Assembly (NCBI GenBank): GCA_029265125.1
Contig: JAJUJX010000008.1
Span: 62,001-126,000, forward strand
DNA: 64,000 nucleotides
Direction: 5' to 3'
Source of the DNA: Tolumonas sp008015085
GTDB lineage: Bacteria > Pseudomonadota > Gammaproteobacteria > Enterobacterales > Aeromonadaceae
Below, piece by piece: positions 17,819 through 26,649 of this stretch. Position numbers and translations under genes: made by a program. Position 1 is the stretch's first letter, and every line of letters begins with the position of its first letter. The notes under the pieces are model-generated. The model was not told the DNA's origin. It was given only the letters and a program-made list of their open reading frames with translations, and ran no database searches.

Positions 17819-18307
17819 CTATATTCGCTCTAACGTTTCAAAACGGTAGTTATACGGATTTTTTTCATCGGCAGAATGGCGCTCTTCTACTACTTGTCGC
17901 CACTGATAAATACCAAAATCAGGAAACCAGGTATCTGCATCATCAACATTCAGCTCGATATGTGTCAGATAAAGACGATGCGCTAACGGCAATGCTTCGC
18001 GATATAGCTGCCCCCCACCAATGATCATAACTTCATCATGTGCATTTACCAACGCCAACGCCGCATCCAGACTATTTACAGTTTCAACACCATCAGCCTG
18101 CCATTCTGTATTCCGGCTAATCACCAGATTCCGGCGTCCTGGTAACGGACGGCCAATAGATTCAAATGTTTTACGCCCCATGATCACCGGCTTGCCCAGC
18201 GTAACAGATTTGAAATGGCGTAAATCTGCAGGCAAATGCCACGGCATCAGGTTATCTCTGCCGATAACCCGGTTTTCAGCCATCGCAACAATTAAAGAAA
18301 TCAACAT
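17819..18307 (-). CDS. folA: Dihydrofolate reductase
   Basis: A 162-residue chromosomal-type dihydrofolate reductase making tetrahydrofolate with NADPH. The substrate aspartate D28 sits in LPADLRHFK, the Met20-like loop is NLMPWHLP, and the cofactor motifs GRKTFESIGRPLPGR and IIGGGQLY are intact. It is the usual trimethoprim target, and nothing suggests a resistant mobile dfr variant. Only four bases separate it from the yjjB stop, so it is probably cotranscribed with yjjP-yjjB. It converges on apaH. Confidence 0.97.
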   Translation of the reverse strand: MLISLIVAMAENRVIGRDNLMPWHLPADLRHFKSVTLGKPVIMGRKTFESIGRPLPGRRNLVISRNTEWQADGVETVNSLDAALALVNAHDEVMIIGGGQLYREALPLAHRLYLTHIELNVDDADTWFPDFGIYQWRQVVEERHSADEKNPYNYRFETLERI

Positions 18308-18311
18308 AACA

Positions 18312-18776
18312 TCACACTATTGGTCTATTTCGGTAAATAAACAACGATGGTACGGCCAGACCAAAACAAAGTGCAAACAGAATAAACAGCGTCTTCAGAC
18401 CATTTTCGATTCCGGCCTGTAGCAGTTTTTCAGTAACACCACTACTGTTCATGCTCAACACCGCGATAATCGTATTAAAAGCAAATTTTCCAGGGATCAT
18501 CGGAATAATACAGGCTACGGTAAAAACCGGGCGAGGAGCTAATATTCGCCTTGATATATAGACAAAAATCATCCCAATCAAGGTCGTAGTCATAAAAGTA
18601 GCCCATTCAATCGGTATGCCGAAATGAATTAGCAACATACGCAAACTATGCGCAAACGCGCCACCCAACGCACAATATTTCAGCATCCGCGGCGGAACAG
18701 CAAAGATCATAGCAAATCCAACAGCTGGAATTGCAGACCAGAATGCATCAAAAATAATTGCTTGTAATAACTGCAT
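18312..18776 (-). CDS. yjjB: YjjB-type small subunit of a ThrE-like exporter
   Basis: A 154-residue membrane protein with about four hydrophobic helices, matching the C-terminal (DUF3815) half of threonine/serine exporters. In E. coli YjjP and YjjB act together and have been linked to succinate export. I chose the ATG that overlaps the yjjP stop (TAATG). An ATG four codons earlier (18788) is possible but has its purine tract immediately against the start. Key segments include AVGFAMIFAVPPRML and ACIIPMIPGKFAF. Confidence 0.82.
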   Translation of the reverse strand: MQLLQAIIFDAFWSAIPAVGFAMIFAVPPRMLKYCALGGAFAHSLRMLLIHFGIPIEWATFMTTTLIGMIFVYISRRILAPRPVFTVACIIPMIPGKFAFNTIIAVLSMNSSGVTEKLLQAGIENGLKTLFILFALCFGLAVPSLFIYRNRPIV

Positions 18777-19570
18777 TACGGGTTCCATCCCCAGACACCG
18801 GTTAATTTCATCGCAAGAACAATTCCAGCCGTAGCGCTCACAGTCAGCAATGTTGCCGTTCCCCAGCGCGCCAGCCCCATATTGAAATAGCCCTTCACCA
18901 TATCAAATAAAGCGTTAACCAAGGGAAACCCAGGTACCAGCAACAAGACACAGGCGGCCATAGCCAAATACGGCTGATCGCCCCAGTGATAAACCGTCGC
19001 CATACTGGCAATCGAGGTTGCAACAAATGCAGTTGTTGCAAAATTAATTAACGGGTTGAAATGACGATGTGCGATTTCCTGTCGGACAAACATACCTACA
19101 GCGGACGCAACACAAGTAGTAAAGAAGACAGGCCAATCACCGCCAAACAGCAGACTGAAAGCGCCGCAAGACAAACCCACCATGAAAACGACCCACCAAC
19201 GGTTATAGCGGAATGGCTTTATCTCGAGCAAATGCTTGTGAACATCATCAGCCGTGATCAACAGGCGTTTTTCACAGAGAATACATACTCGCTGAATAGC
19301 ACACAGCACATGCATATTGATACCAAGCTCATGCACCCGGCGGGTCGTGGTAATACAAGTACCATGATTCAGCGTTGTCAGAATAATAGCACTGGGAGTG
19401 ATCGCCATTTCTACACTTTCGACCCCCAGAGTAGCACCGATGCGGCAGGTGGTCTGTTCAATCAACCGGCTTTCGGCCCCACACTGCGCCAGCATCTGTG
19501 CCGTCTTAACAAGCACCCGGGTAATTTTGGTCTGTTCTTCCCTGGATAACAGCGCTCCTTGCTCCTGCAT
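18776..19570 (-). CDS. yjjP: YjjP-type large subunit of a ThrE-like exporter
   Basis: A 264-residue protein of the threonine/serine exporter N-terminal family (DUF1212). An N-terminal soluble part (about 1-120) contains AQCGAESRLIEQT and THR-type family motifs. About five membrane helices follow, with LLLVPGFPLVNALFDM as a characteristic loop. It forms a split exporter with YjjB, whose start overlaps its stop. The substrate (an amino acid or succinate) cannot be read from sequence. First gene of yjjP-yjjB-folA. Confidence 0.85.
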   Translation of the reverse strand: MQEQGALLSREEQTKITRVLVKTAQMLAQCGAESRLIEQTTCRIGATLGVESVEMAITPSAIILTTLNHGTCITTTRRVHELGINMHVLCAIQRVCILCEKRLLITADDVHKHLLEIKPFRYNRWWVVFMVGLSCGAFSLLFGGDWPVFFTTCVASAVGMFVRQEIAHRHFNPLINFATTAFVATSIASMATVYHWGDQPYLAMAACVLLLVPGFPLVNALFDMVKGYFNMGLARWGTATLLTVSATAGIVLAMKLTGVWGWNP

Positions 19571-19749
19571 ACCCTGATCCCTGCCTTCATTCTAAAATTA
19601 AATAATATAACGTTATTTTATATTATTTCAGCCCATTATCACGACTTTGTTTTTTATGCATCTTTTGTAATTATTGTTAATCACATTTGTAACTATTGTC
19701 TGCCTACAGCGCGTTAAAAATAACAAACATAAAGCTGGCTGCAGATTAT

Positions 19750-19781
19750 CAAAAAAAATCCCCCACATTAAGTGAGGGATT
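19750..19781 (-). terminator. Intrinsic terminator after obgE
   Basis: On the minus strand AATCCCTCAC pairs with GTGGGGGATT (10 bp with one G-T pair, 5-base loop), followed by a run of T. It begins five bases after the obgE stop. Confidence 0.88.
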
Positions 19782-19785
19782 AGTA

Positions 19786-20961
19786 TCATTCACGAGTATA
19801 GATGATTTCAACGCCATCATCATCGTCTTCGTCCCAGTCATCATCCCAATCATCGTCATCTTCAACGACCGGTTGAGAAAGCTGCTTCTTGTGGTAATCG
19901 TCCCACATAAATTCTACTGTTTCCGGAGCAGCGTTTTCCTGTTCAATTTCCTTAGGCAATGACTCAATAAATTCAGCCAGTTTATAGCAAATAGGATCAG
20001 TGCCATCTTTATTAAACGCAGAAATACGGAATACTTCGCCTTCCCAGCTCAGCTCAGAAATAACATGCTGAATAACCTCTTCAGCTTCGTCTTCCAGCAT
20101 CAGATCCATTTTATTGAAAACCAGCCAACGAGGCTTAGATGCCAATTTCGGACTGTACTTTTCCAGTTCATGGATAATGACCTTTGCATTTTCAGCAGGA
20201 TCAGAACCATCAACAGGGCAAATATCGACTAAATGCAGAAGAACCCGGCAACGTTCCAGATGCTTGAGGAAACGGATACCCAGACCCGCACCTTCAGCCG
20301 CGCCTTCAATCAGACCAGGAATATCAGCGACAACGAAAGAACGCTGTGAGCCAACCCGCACTACACCGAGGTTTGGGACTAACGTCGTAAATGGATAATC
20401 CGCTACTTTAGGTTTAGCTGCAGAGACCGCACGAATGAAAGTAGATTTACCGGCATTTGGTAACCCAAGCATGCCAACATCAGCCAGCAGCAACAGTTCC
20501 ATTTTCAGGTTACGCTGTTCACCTTTAGTACCCATTGTTTTCTGACGAGGAGCCCGGTTAACTGAACTCTTGAATCGCGTATTACCTAACCCGTGAAAAC
20601 CACCTTTAGCGATCATCAACCGGTCGCCGTGCTTAGTCAGATCACCCAGCACCTCACCAGTATCTTCGTCCGTTGCACGGGTACCTACAGGTACAGTCAG
20701 AACTAAATCCTTTCCACGCGCACCGGTACAATTTGCTCCGCGACCATTTTCACCACGTTGAGCCATGTGGAAACGTTCAAAACGATAATCAATCAGGGTA
20801 TTCAGGTTTTCATCTGCGAGCAGGTAAACATCACCACCGTCGCCACCATCACCACCGTCCGGGCCACCATTAGGAATATATTTTTCACGACGGAAGCTAA
20901 CGCACCCATTACCACCATCACCGGCTTCAACCCGGATCAGGACTTCATCAACAAATTTCAT
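19786..20961 (-). CDS. obgE: GTPase ObgE/CgtA
   Basis: A 391-residue essential GTPase acting in 50S subunit assembly and stress control. The glycine-rich Obg fold (1-160) carries NGGPDGGDGGDGG. The G domain starts with P-loop GLPNAGKST (166-174), then DIPGLIEGA and NKMD. The C-terminal tail is very acidic, with repeated Asp runs before VEIIYTRE. It follows rplU-rpmA, as in most proteobacteria, but a terminator hairpin separates it from rpmA by 229 bases. Confidence 0.97.
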   Translation of the reverse strand: MKFVDEVLIRVEAGDGGNGCVSFRREKYIPNGGPDGGDGGDGGDVYLLADENLNTLIDYRFERFHMAQRGENGRGANCTGARGKDLVLTVPVGTRATDEDTGEVLGDLTKHGDRLMIAKGGFHGLGNTRFKSSVNRAPRQKTMGTKGEQRNLKMELLLLADVGMLGLPNAGKSTFIRAVSAAKPKVADYPFTTLVPNLGVVRVGSQRSFVVADIPGLIEGAAEGAGLGIRFLKHLERCRVLLHLVDICPVDGSDPAENAKVIIHELEKYSPKLASKPRWLVFNKMDLMLEDEAEEVIQHVISELSWEGEVFRISAFNKDGTDPICYKLAEFIESLPKEIEQENAAPETVEFMWDDYHKKQLSQPVVEDDDDWDDDWDEDDDDGVEIIYTRE

Positions 20962-21143
20962 GACGTCAGGCTCCCCTGTTTGTATCCTGCTACATTATAG
21001 AAAATAACCAGTTATGATTGGTTAAATTACCGTCATTCTCTTAAGAATAAACCCCCACACTCCACAATTGTATCCGCAGGAAACAGGAGAGGTCAGGCTT
21101 ATGCAGAACGTGATATTACGCTGTATTAAATGCCAAAAATAAC

Positions 21144-21170
21144 AAAGCCCCGCCAATTTGGCAGGGCTTT
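21144..21170 (-). terminator. Terminator between rpmA and obgE
   Basis: On the minus strand AAAGCCCTGCC pairs with GGCGGGGCTTT (one T-G pair), 5-base loop, followed by GTTATTTTT. It should reduce read-through from the ribosomal genes into obgE. Confidence 0.82.
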
Positions 21171-21190
21171 TGTGTCTAACGACGCTTAAA

Positions 21191-21448
21191 TTATTCAGCT
21201 ACGATGCTGACATATTTACGGTTGTTAGGACCTTTAACTTCAAATTTAACAGTACCAGAAGCGGTAGCGAACAGAGTGTGGTCTTTACCACAACCAACGT
21301 TCGTACCAGCGTGGAACTTGGTGCCACGTTGACGAATGATGATGTTACCTGCCAGTACACTTTCACCACCGAAACGTTTTACACCCAGGCGTTTGCTTTC
21401 AGAATCACGGCCGTTACGGGAGGAACCGCCAGCTTTCTTATGTGCCAT
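21191..21448 (-). CDS. rpmA: 50S ribosomal protein L27
   Basis: An 85-residue L27, whose N-terminal tail reaches the peptidyl transferase centre. MAHKKAGGSSRNGRDS is the classic start, with no Firmicutes-type N-terminal extension. The gene is 17 bases downstream of rplU and shares its promoter. The start has a clear GGAG eight bases upstream. Confidence 0.98.
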   Translation of the reverse strand: MAHKKAGGSSRNGRDSESKRLGVKRFGGESVLAGNIIIRQRGTKFHAGTNVGCGKDHTLFATASGTVKFEVKGPNNRKYVSIVAE

Positions 21449-21465
21449 TTAAAAACTCTCCTGAA

Positions 21466-21777
21466 TTAAGCGTTGATACCAGTGATTTTCACTTCAGTGA
21501 ACCACTGACGGTGACCAGCTTGTTTGCGGTGATGCTTACGACGGCGGAATTTCACAATGTGAACTTTATCGCCACGGCCGTGTGCAACCACTTCAGCAAC
21601 AACTTTACCACCTGCTACGTATGGTGCGCCGACCTTAACGTCTTCACCATTAGCAACCATTAACACTTTATCAAACTCAACGGCCGCACCAGTAGCTACT
21701 TCCAGTTTTTCCAGGCGCAGAACCTGACCTTCAGCTACACGATGCTGTTTTCCACCACTTAGGATAACCGCGTACAT
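21466..21777 (-). CDS. rplU: 50S ribosomal protein L21
   Basis: A 103-residue L21 (same length as E. coli), starting MYAVILSGGKQHRV. The reading frame is open for 25 further codons upstream, but the internal ATG at 21775-21777 has GGAG eight bases before it and matches the family start, so I use it. The lysine/arginine-rich KFRRRKHHRKQAGHRQ stretch is the rRNA-binding segment. First gene of rplU-rpmA. Confidence 0.97.
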   Translation of the reverse strand: MYAVILSGGKQHRVAEGQVLRLEKLEVATGAAVEFDKVLMVANGEDVKVGAPYVAGGKVVAEVVAHGRGDKVHIVKFRRRKHHRKQAGHRQWFTEVKITGINA

Positions 21778-21861
21778 GTTAGAAACTCCGAATTCGGCAT
21801 ACAGCGTTTTATGTATTTCTATCAACGCCGATGCACTTAAACTTAATGACAATGGCCGCGG

Positions 21862-21890
21862 ATTCTACGCAAGTTGCCACCATTACGCAA
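21862..21890 (-). promoter_or_regulatory. Sigma70 promoter of rplU-rpmA
   Basis: On the minus strand TTGCGT (21885-21890), 17 bases, TAGAAT (21862-21867), followed by a GC-rich CCGCGG start region typical of growth-rate-controlled ribosomal promoters. Confidence 0.75.
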
Positions 21891-22029
21891 CAGGCAAATC
21901 ACGATCTTGTGCAATTTAACGCCATATAGATGATGAGTGACGGTCAGGCACTGCACTTGATGTTGGTTTCATGTAAAATCAGTAACAATCTTTAGCCTGT
22001 AAGCTAACCCGAGAGCATTCAGAACGCCC

Positions 22030-23001
22030 ATGGATCAACAAGTTGTCCGCACTCTCGCCGATACTGATATGCAAGCGGTGAATCAGATGATTCAGCAGCG
22101 TTTGCGGTCTGACGTCGCCCTGGTTAATCAACTCGCCTATTATATCATTAGCGGCGGTGGTAAACGTATCCGACCTTTAATTGCCGTGTTATCAGCTAAA
22201 GCCCTCGGATATCAGGGAAATCAGCACATCAGCCTGGCAGCTATTATTGAATTCATCCATACGGCCACGCTGCTGCATGATGATGTAGTTGATGAATCAG
22301 AATTACGCCGTGGCCGAGATACAGCAAATCAGTTATTTGGCAATGCCGCCAGTGTTCTGGTAGGTGATTTTCTGCATACTCGAGCCTTCCAGATGATGGT
22401 TGAGCTGGGCAATATGCGTGTTATGCAGCTCATCTCTGATGCTACCAATCTGATTGCCGAAGGCGAAGTTATGCAGTTGATGAACTGCAATGACCCGACA
22501 ACGACAGAAGATAATTATCTGCAAGTCATCTACTGCAAAACCGCTAAGTTATTTGAAGCTGCCACACATTGCGCGGCTGTGATGGCGGAGCAGCCTCTGC
22601 AGATAGAATTCGCTTTGCGTGACTATGGCAAATATCTGGGCACCGCCTTCCAGCTCATCGATGATGTAATGGACTATTCATCAAGCAGCGACACTATGGG
22701 TAAGAATTTAGGCGATGATCTAGCAGAAGGTAAGCCAACTCTACCACTGATTTATGCTATGGCGCATGGTACAGCAGAACAAAAACAACGAATTGAACAA
22801 GCGATAATTGAACGCGATGGATTACAGCATCTGGGGGAAATTCTCACTATCTTGCGGGATACCCAAGCTTTGGAATATACAATCCGCACTGCAGAGCGCG
22901 AGTCGCAAAAAGCCATTGATGCATTAAATGTATTACCTGACTCCCCTTACAAGTCGGCCTTACAGACATTAGCTGAACTAGCCGTTCACAGACAAAGCTA
23001 A
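22030..23001 (+). CDS. ispB: Octaprenyl diphosphate synthase IspB
   Basis: A 323-residue trans-polyprenyl diphosphate synthase that makes the C40 side chain of ubiquinone and menaquinone. The first aspartate-rich motif is LLHDDVVDES (82-91, DDVVD at 84-88), the second is LIDDVMDY, and GGGKRIRP binds the isopentenyl substrate. The short residue before the first motif fits long-chain products. It is divergent from rplU, the same arrangement as E. coli, and ends at a strong terminator. Confidence 0.95.
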   Translation: MDQQVVRTLADTDMQAVNQMIQQRLRSDVALVNQLAYYIISGGGKRIRPLIAVLSAKALGYQGNQHISLAAIIEFIHTATLLHDDVVDESELRRGRDTANQLFGNAASVLVGDFLHTRAFQMMVELGNMRVMQLISDATNLIAEGEVMQLMNCNDPTTTEDNYLQVIYCKTAKLFEAATHCAAVMAEQPLQIEFALRDYGKYLGTAFQLIDDVMDYSSSSDTMGKNLGDDLAEGKPTLPLIYAMAHGTAEQKQRIEQAIIERDGLQHLGEILTILRDTQALEYTIRTAERESQKAIDALNVLPDSPYKSALQTLAELAVHRQS

Positions 23002-23047
23002 AAATCAGTTATACACTGACTATATACCAATCAGACTCACTAAAAGC

Positions 23048-23080
23048 AAAAGCCGGACAGATATGCCCGGCTTTTGTTTT
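23048..23080 (+). terminator. Terminator between ispB and purA
   Basis: AAAAGCCGG (23048-23056) pairs with CCGGCTTTT (23067-23075), 10-base loop, followed by GTTTT. The A-rich 5' side may also serve purA on the other strand. Confidence 0.85.
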
Positions 23081-23093
23081 CCCAAATCACTGA

Positions 23094-24392
23094 TTAATCA
23101 GCAAATGGATGACGCAGAATCATTGTTTCATCACGATCCGGGCCTGTTGATATAATATCAATCGGCACACCTGTAATCGCTTCAATCCGATGAATGTAAT
23201 TCACCGCAGCAGCCGGTAATTCAGCAATGCTCTTCACACCGAAAGTATTTTCCTTCCAGCCTGGCATCGTTTCATAAACCGGAGTAACCAGCTCATAGCC
23301 ATCAGCAGCCATTGGTGGTACATCGCGTACAACACCATCTTTGCCTTGGTAGCCAACACAGATTTTGACTTCGTCCAGACCATCAAGTACATCAAGTTTG
23401 GTCAGGCAGAATCCAGAGATAGAATTGATCTGGATAGCACGTTTCATCGCGACGGCATCAAACCAACCGCAACGACGTTTACGACCGGTAGTTGCACCGT
23501 ACTCGTGACCTTTAGCACACAGATGCTCGCCGATGTCATCAAACAGTTCTGTCGGGAATGGACCACCACCAACACGGGTAGTATACGCTTTTGCAATACC
23601 TAATACGTATTCGACAAAACGAGGACCATAACCAGAACCGGTTGCAACACCACCAGCAGTGGTATTAGATGAAGTCACATATGGGTAAGTGCCATGGTCG
23701 ATATCAAGCAGTGTGCCCTGAGCACCTTCAAACATGATTTTGTCACCACGTTTACGTGCTTGATCCAGCATCTCAGTTACATCAACAACCATTGATGTCA
23801 GCAGTGATGCATAGCCTTTTACTGCAGCTAAAACTTCATCATACGATACTGCTTCAGCACCATAGAATTGAGTCAGCTGGAAATTATGATAAGTCATAAC
23901 TTCTTTCAGTTTTTCAGCAAAAGAATCCATGTCAAACAAATCGCCAACTCGCAAACCACGGCGGGCGACCTTGTCTTCATACGCTGGGCCGATACCACGA
24001 CCTGTAGTACCAATCGCTTTACTGCCTCGAGCCAGCTCGCGCGCTTTATCCAAAGCAACGTGATAAGGCAGGATCAGTGGACATGCTTCACTTAAATACA
24101 GACGCTCACGGACTGGATAACCGCTTGCTTCCAGCTCATTCATCTCTTTCAACAGAGCATCGGGAGCCAGAACAACACCATTTCCGATAACGCATTTACA
24201 GTTATCACGTAAAATGCCTGACGGGATCAGGTGCAGAACGGTTTTCTTACCATCGATAACCAGGGTGTGGCCAGCGTTGTGTCCTCCCTGATAACGTACT
24301 ACGAATTGGGCTTTGTCGGTCAGCAGATCAACAATTTTACCCTTCCCTTCGTCACCCCACTGGGTGCCCAAGATAACGACGCTTTGACCCAT
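23094..24392 (-). CDS. purA: Adenylosuccinate synthetase
   Basis: A 432-residue enzyme joining IMP and aspartate with GTP, the first committed step to AMP. The P-loop-like GTQWGDEGKGK (9-19), IGTTGRGIGPAYEDK and the C-terminal NKxD-like LTKLDVLDG are intact. The length matches E. coli (432). It ends the nnrD-to-purA block but is separated from hflC by a terminator and has its own candidate promoter. Confidence 0.98.
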   Translation of the reverse strand: MGQSVVILGTQWGDEGKGKIVDLLTDKAQFVVRYQGGHNAGHTLVIDGKKTVLHLIPSGILRDNCKCVIGNGVVLAPDALLKEMNELEASGYPVRERLYLSEACPLILPYHVALDKARELARGSKAIGTTGRGIGPAYEDKVARRGLRVGDLFDMDSFAEKLKEVMTYHNFQLTQFYGAEAVSYDEVLAAVKGYASLLTSMVVDVTEMLDQARKRGDKIMFEGAQGTLLDIDHGTYPYVTSSNTTAGGVATGSGYGPRFVEYVLGIAKAYTTRVGGGPFPTELFDDIGEHLCAKGHEYGATTGRKRRCGWFDAVAMKRAIQINSISGFCLTKLDVLDGLDEVKICVGYQGKDGVVRDVPPMAADGYELVTPVYETMPGWKENTFGVKSIAELPAAAVNYIHRIEAITGVPIDIISTGPDRDETMILRHPFAD

Positions 24393-24423
24393 TTTTTTCT
24401 GTCTGAAGTGTGGTTAAAAAAGG

Positions 24424-24432
24424 ATTCTAACA
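24424..24432 (-). promoter_or_regulatory. Candidate extended -10 promoter of purA
   Basis: On the minus strand TGTTAGAAT gives an extended TGn element in front of a good -10. There is no convincing -35 at 16-18 bases. It lies 32 bases upstream of the purA start. No PurR operator is apparent. Confidence 0.45.
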
Positions 24433-24489
24433 AAATTTGAGCAGAGCAGAAATGCTCTTCGAATACTTTAATTAAGAAAATTACCGTAT

Positions 24490-24513
24490 AAAAAAGGAGG
24501 CCTTCGCCTCCTT
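24490..24513 (-). terminator. Intrinsic terminator after hflC
   Basis: On the minus strand AAGGAGGC, a 4-base GAAG loop, GCCTCCTT and a run of T. Strong and compact. Confidence 0.92.
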
Positions 24514-24525
24514 CTATAGTATCGA

Positions 24526-25416
24526 TTACTTTGTGGTCACTGCGTCGGAGTTCTTCAGGTATTTGAAGAAATCATTTTCGGTACTCAGCACCATAAAATC
24601 CTTGCCGCTTTTGAAGCTGTTTTTATACGCATCCAGACTTCTCAGGAAAGAAAATAACTCGGGATTTTTCTTATATGTCTCAGCGTATATTTTTGCAGCT
24701 TCAGCATCGCCCTGACCTCTGGCCTCACGCGCTTTGCGCTCCGCATCAGCGATCATAACGGTGACTTTGCGATCAACATTAGCCCGCAAAATTTCTGCTT
24801 TCTCCCGACCCTGCGACCGGTGTTCACGCGCTACGGCATTGCGCTCAGCCCGCATACGCTGATAAATAGAGTTTGAAACCTCCAGAGGAAGGTTAATCTG
24901 TTTGATTCTGACGTCAACGACTTTGATACCCAACTCTGATGATCGGGCCATTTGACGCAGAGCATCCTCCATCACCTCAGTTCGCTCACCAGAAACAATG
25001 TCCGTGATAGTACGGGCACCGATTTCAGAACGCAGACCGTTGTTAATTTTACGTTTGAGTAATGATTCAGCCTGAATATTACTGCCACCACCGGTTGCCA
25101 GATAATATTTAGAAAAATCCTCAATACGCCATTTGACATAAGAATCAATGATCAGGTCTTTTTTCTCAGATGTAACGAAACGATCTGCCTGTCCATCAAG
25201 CGTCTGGATCCTCGCATCTAATTTACGAACATCATCGATAAAAGGCCATTTCCAGTGCAACCCGGGTTCATATACTTTAGGGATATCGCTGCTCCCTTCA
25301 CGGATCACTTTACCAAACTGAACCACGATACCCCGCTGACTTTCATCAATCACAAACAGAGAAGATGATGCAAGCATACCGATCGCAGCTAATCCAATCA
25401 GAATGTAGTTTTTCAT
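24526..25416 (-). CDS. hflC: FtsH protease modulator HflC
   Basis: A 296-residue SPFH/band-7 membrane protein that forms, with HflK, a large complex enclosing FtsH in the inner membrane. There is one N-terminal helix (about 4-22), the band-7 domain (VIDESQRGIVVQFGK onward) and a charged coiled coil at about 185-255. The ATG overlaps the hflK stop by one base. It is the last gene before a strong terminator. Confidence 0.96.
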   Translation of the reverse strand: MKNYILIGLAAIGMLASSSLFVIDESQRGIVVQFGKVIREGSSDIPKVYEPGLHWKWPFIDDVRKLDARIQTLDGQADRFVTSEKKDLIIDSYVKWRIEDFSKYYLATGGGSNIQAESLLKRKINNGLRSEIGARTITDIVSGERTEVMEDALRQMARSSELGIKVVDVRIKQINLPLEVSNSIYQRMRAERNAVAREHRSQGREKAEILRANVDRKVTVMIADAERKAREARGQGDAEAAKIYAETYKKNPELFSFLRSLDAYKNSFKSGKDFMVLSTENDFFKYLKNSDAVTTK

Positions 25417-26594
25417 TAGTATCTCCCGCTCACACGGCTGCTATCACGCAACGGCTGACCATCTGTTTCGCCATCAGCAGTGTTCTCACTGTCTGCCGGC
25501 ATATTCGGTTGTGAATTATTGACAACCGAGTCACTGGCAGATGTTATAGCTGGAGTAACATTTTCTTTTTTGTTGTTTTGCTGAGTAGAATTCATTTTAT
25601 CCAGCGGCAAATAAATCACGTTGTTGTTACCTTTTGGCACATCAATCAATACTTTATTTGTCTTCTGGTATAACTCTTCCATTGTATCCAGATACAGGCG
25701 CTCACGGGTCAATTGAGGTGCAGCAATATATTCAGGTAACAACTGATTGAAACGGGCTACTTCACCAGTTGCTTTCAGCACAACCTGCTCTTTATATGCC
25801 AGAGACTCTTCTTCCAGTCGTTTAACCTGACCACGTGCTTTAGGTTCAGTTTCGCGAGCATAGGCTTCTGCTTCACGAATAAACCGTTGTTCATCTTCCT
25901 GCGCAGAAATCGCATCATCAAACGCGTCCTTCACTTCTTCAGGCGGGCGTGCCGGTAAGAAGTTAACGTCTACGATTGCCAGCCCCATACGGTATGGGTT
26001 GATGATTTCTTCCAGTACTTGCCAGGTATTCTGCCGGACTTTTTCACGACCTTTAGTCAACAGATCATCCATGCTGGTATGACCGACAACATAGCGCAAA
26101 GCACTGTCTGTCGCCTCTCGAAGGCTGTTGTCTGCATCCGTAACACTGAACAGATATTCCCGTGGATTAACGATACGGTATTGCACGTCCATTTCGACGC
26201 GAACGACGTTCTCATCCTGTGTCAGCATGAATCCAGATGATGGCATGGATTTAACTGATTCCACATCAACCGGAATAACCTTATCCACAAAGGTCCACTT
26301 CCAGCGTAAACCCGGATCGACCGTTTCGTGGTATTTACCGAAACGTAACACCACACCACGTTCTGCTTCTTCGATGGTATAAAAACCGCTGCCGATCCAG
26401 ATCACGATTGCCAGTAATGCAAAGATAATAAGACCGGTGCTGCCGCCAGAGCTTTGACCACCAAAAGCACCGGTTAGGCGTTCGCCAATACTATTCAGTA
26501 ATTTACTGATATCCGGAGGGATCTGACTTTTTCCTGTGGATTTCCAAGGGTCTCGATCTTTGTCGTTATTGTTTCCAGGCTCATTCCAGGCCAT
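25416..26594 (-). CDS. hflK: FtsH protease modulator HflK
   Basis: A 392-residue SPFH protein, partner of HflC. I start at MAWNEPGNNN, the usual HflK N-terminus with GGAG nine bases upstream. A GTG four codons earlier is open but less likely. A Gly/Asn/Asp-rich cytosolic N-terminus precedes the membrane helix at about 58-78, then the band-7 domain, coiled coil and a Ser/Asn-rich C-terminal tail. hflX lies upstream across 55 bases. Confidence 0.95.
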   Translation of the reverse strand: MAWNEPGNNNDKDRDPWKSTGKSQIPPDISKLLNSIGERLTGAFGGQSSGGSTGLIIFALLAIVIWIGSGFYTIEEAERGVVLRFGKYHETVDPGLRWKWTFVDKVIPVDVESVKSMPSSGFMLTQDENVVRVEMDVQYRIVNPREYLFSVTDADNSLREATDSALRYVVGHTSMDDLLTKGREKVRQNTWQVLEEIINPYRMGLAIVDVNFLPARPPEEVKDAFDDAISAQEDEQRFIREAEAYARETEPKARGQVKRLEEESLAYKEQVVLKATGEVARFNQLLPEYIAAPQLTRERLYLDTMEELYQKTNKVLIDVPKGNNNVIYLPLDKMNSTQQNNKKENVTPAITSASDSVVNNSQPNMPADSENTADGETDGQPLRDSSRVSGRY

Positions 26595-26649
26595 TCGAGT
26601 CTCCACTGATTCTCATAGTACGTCTGTCTGAGCAGACAACTAACACCAT

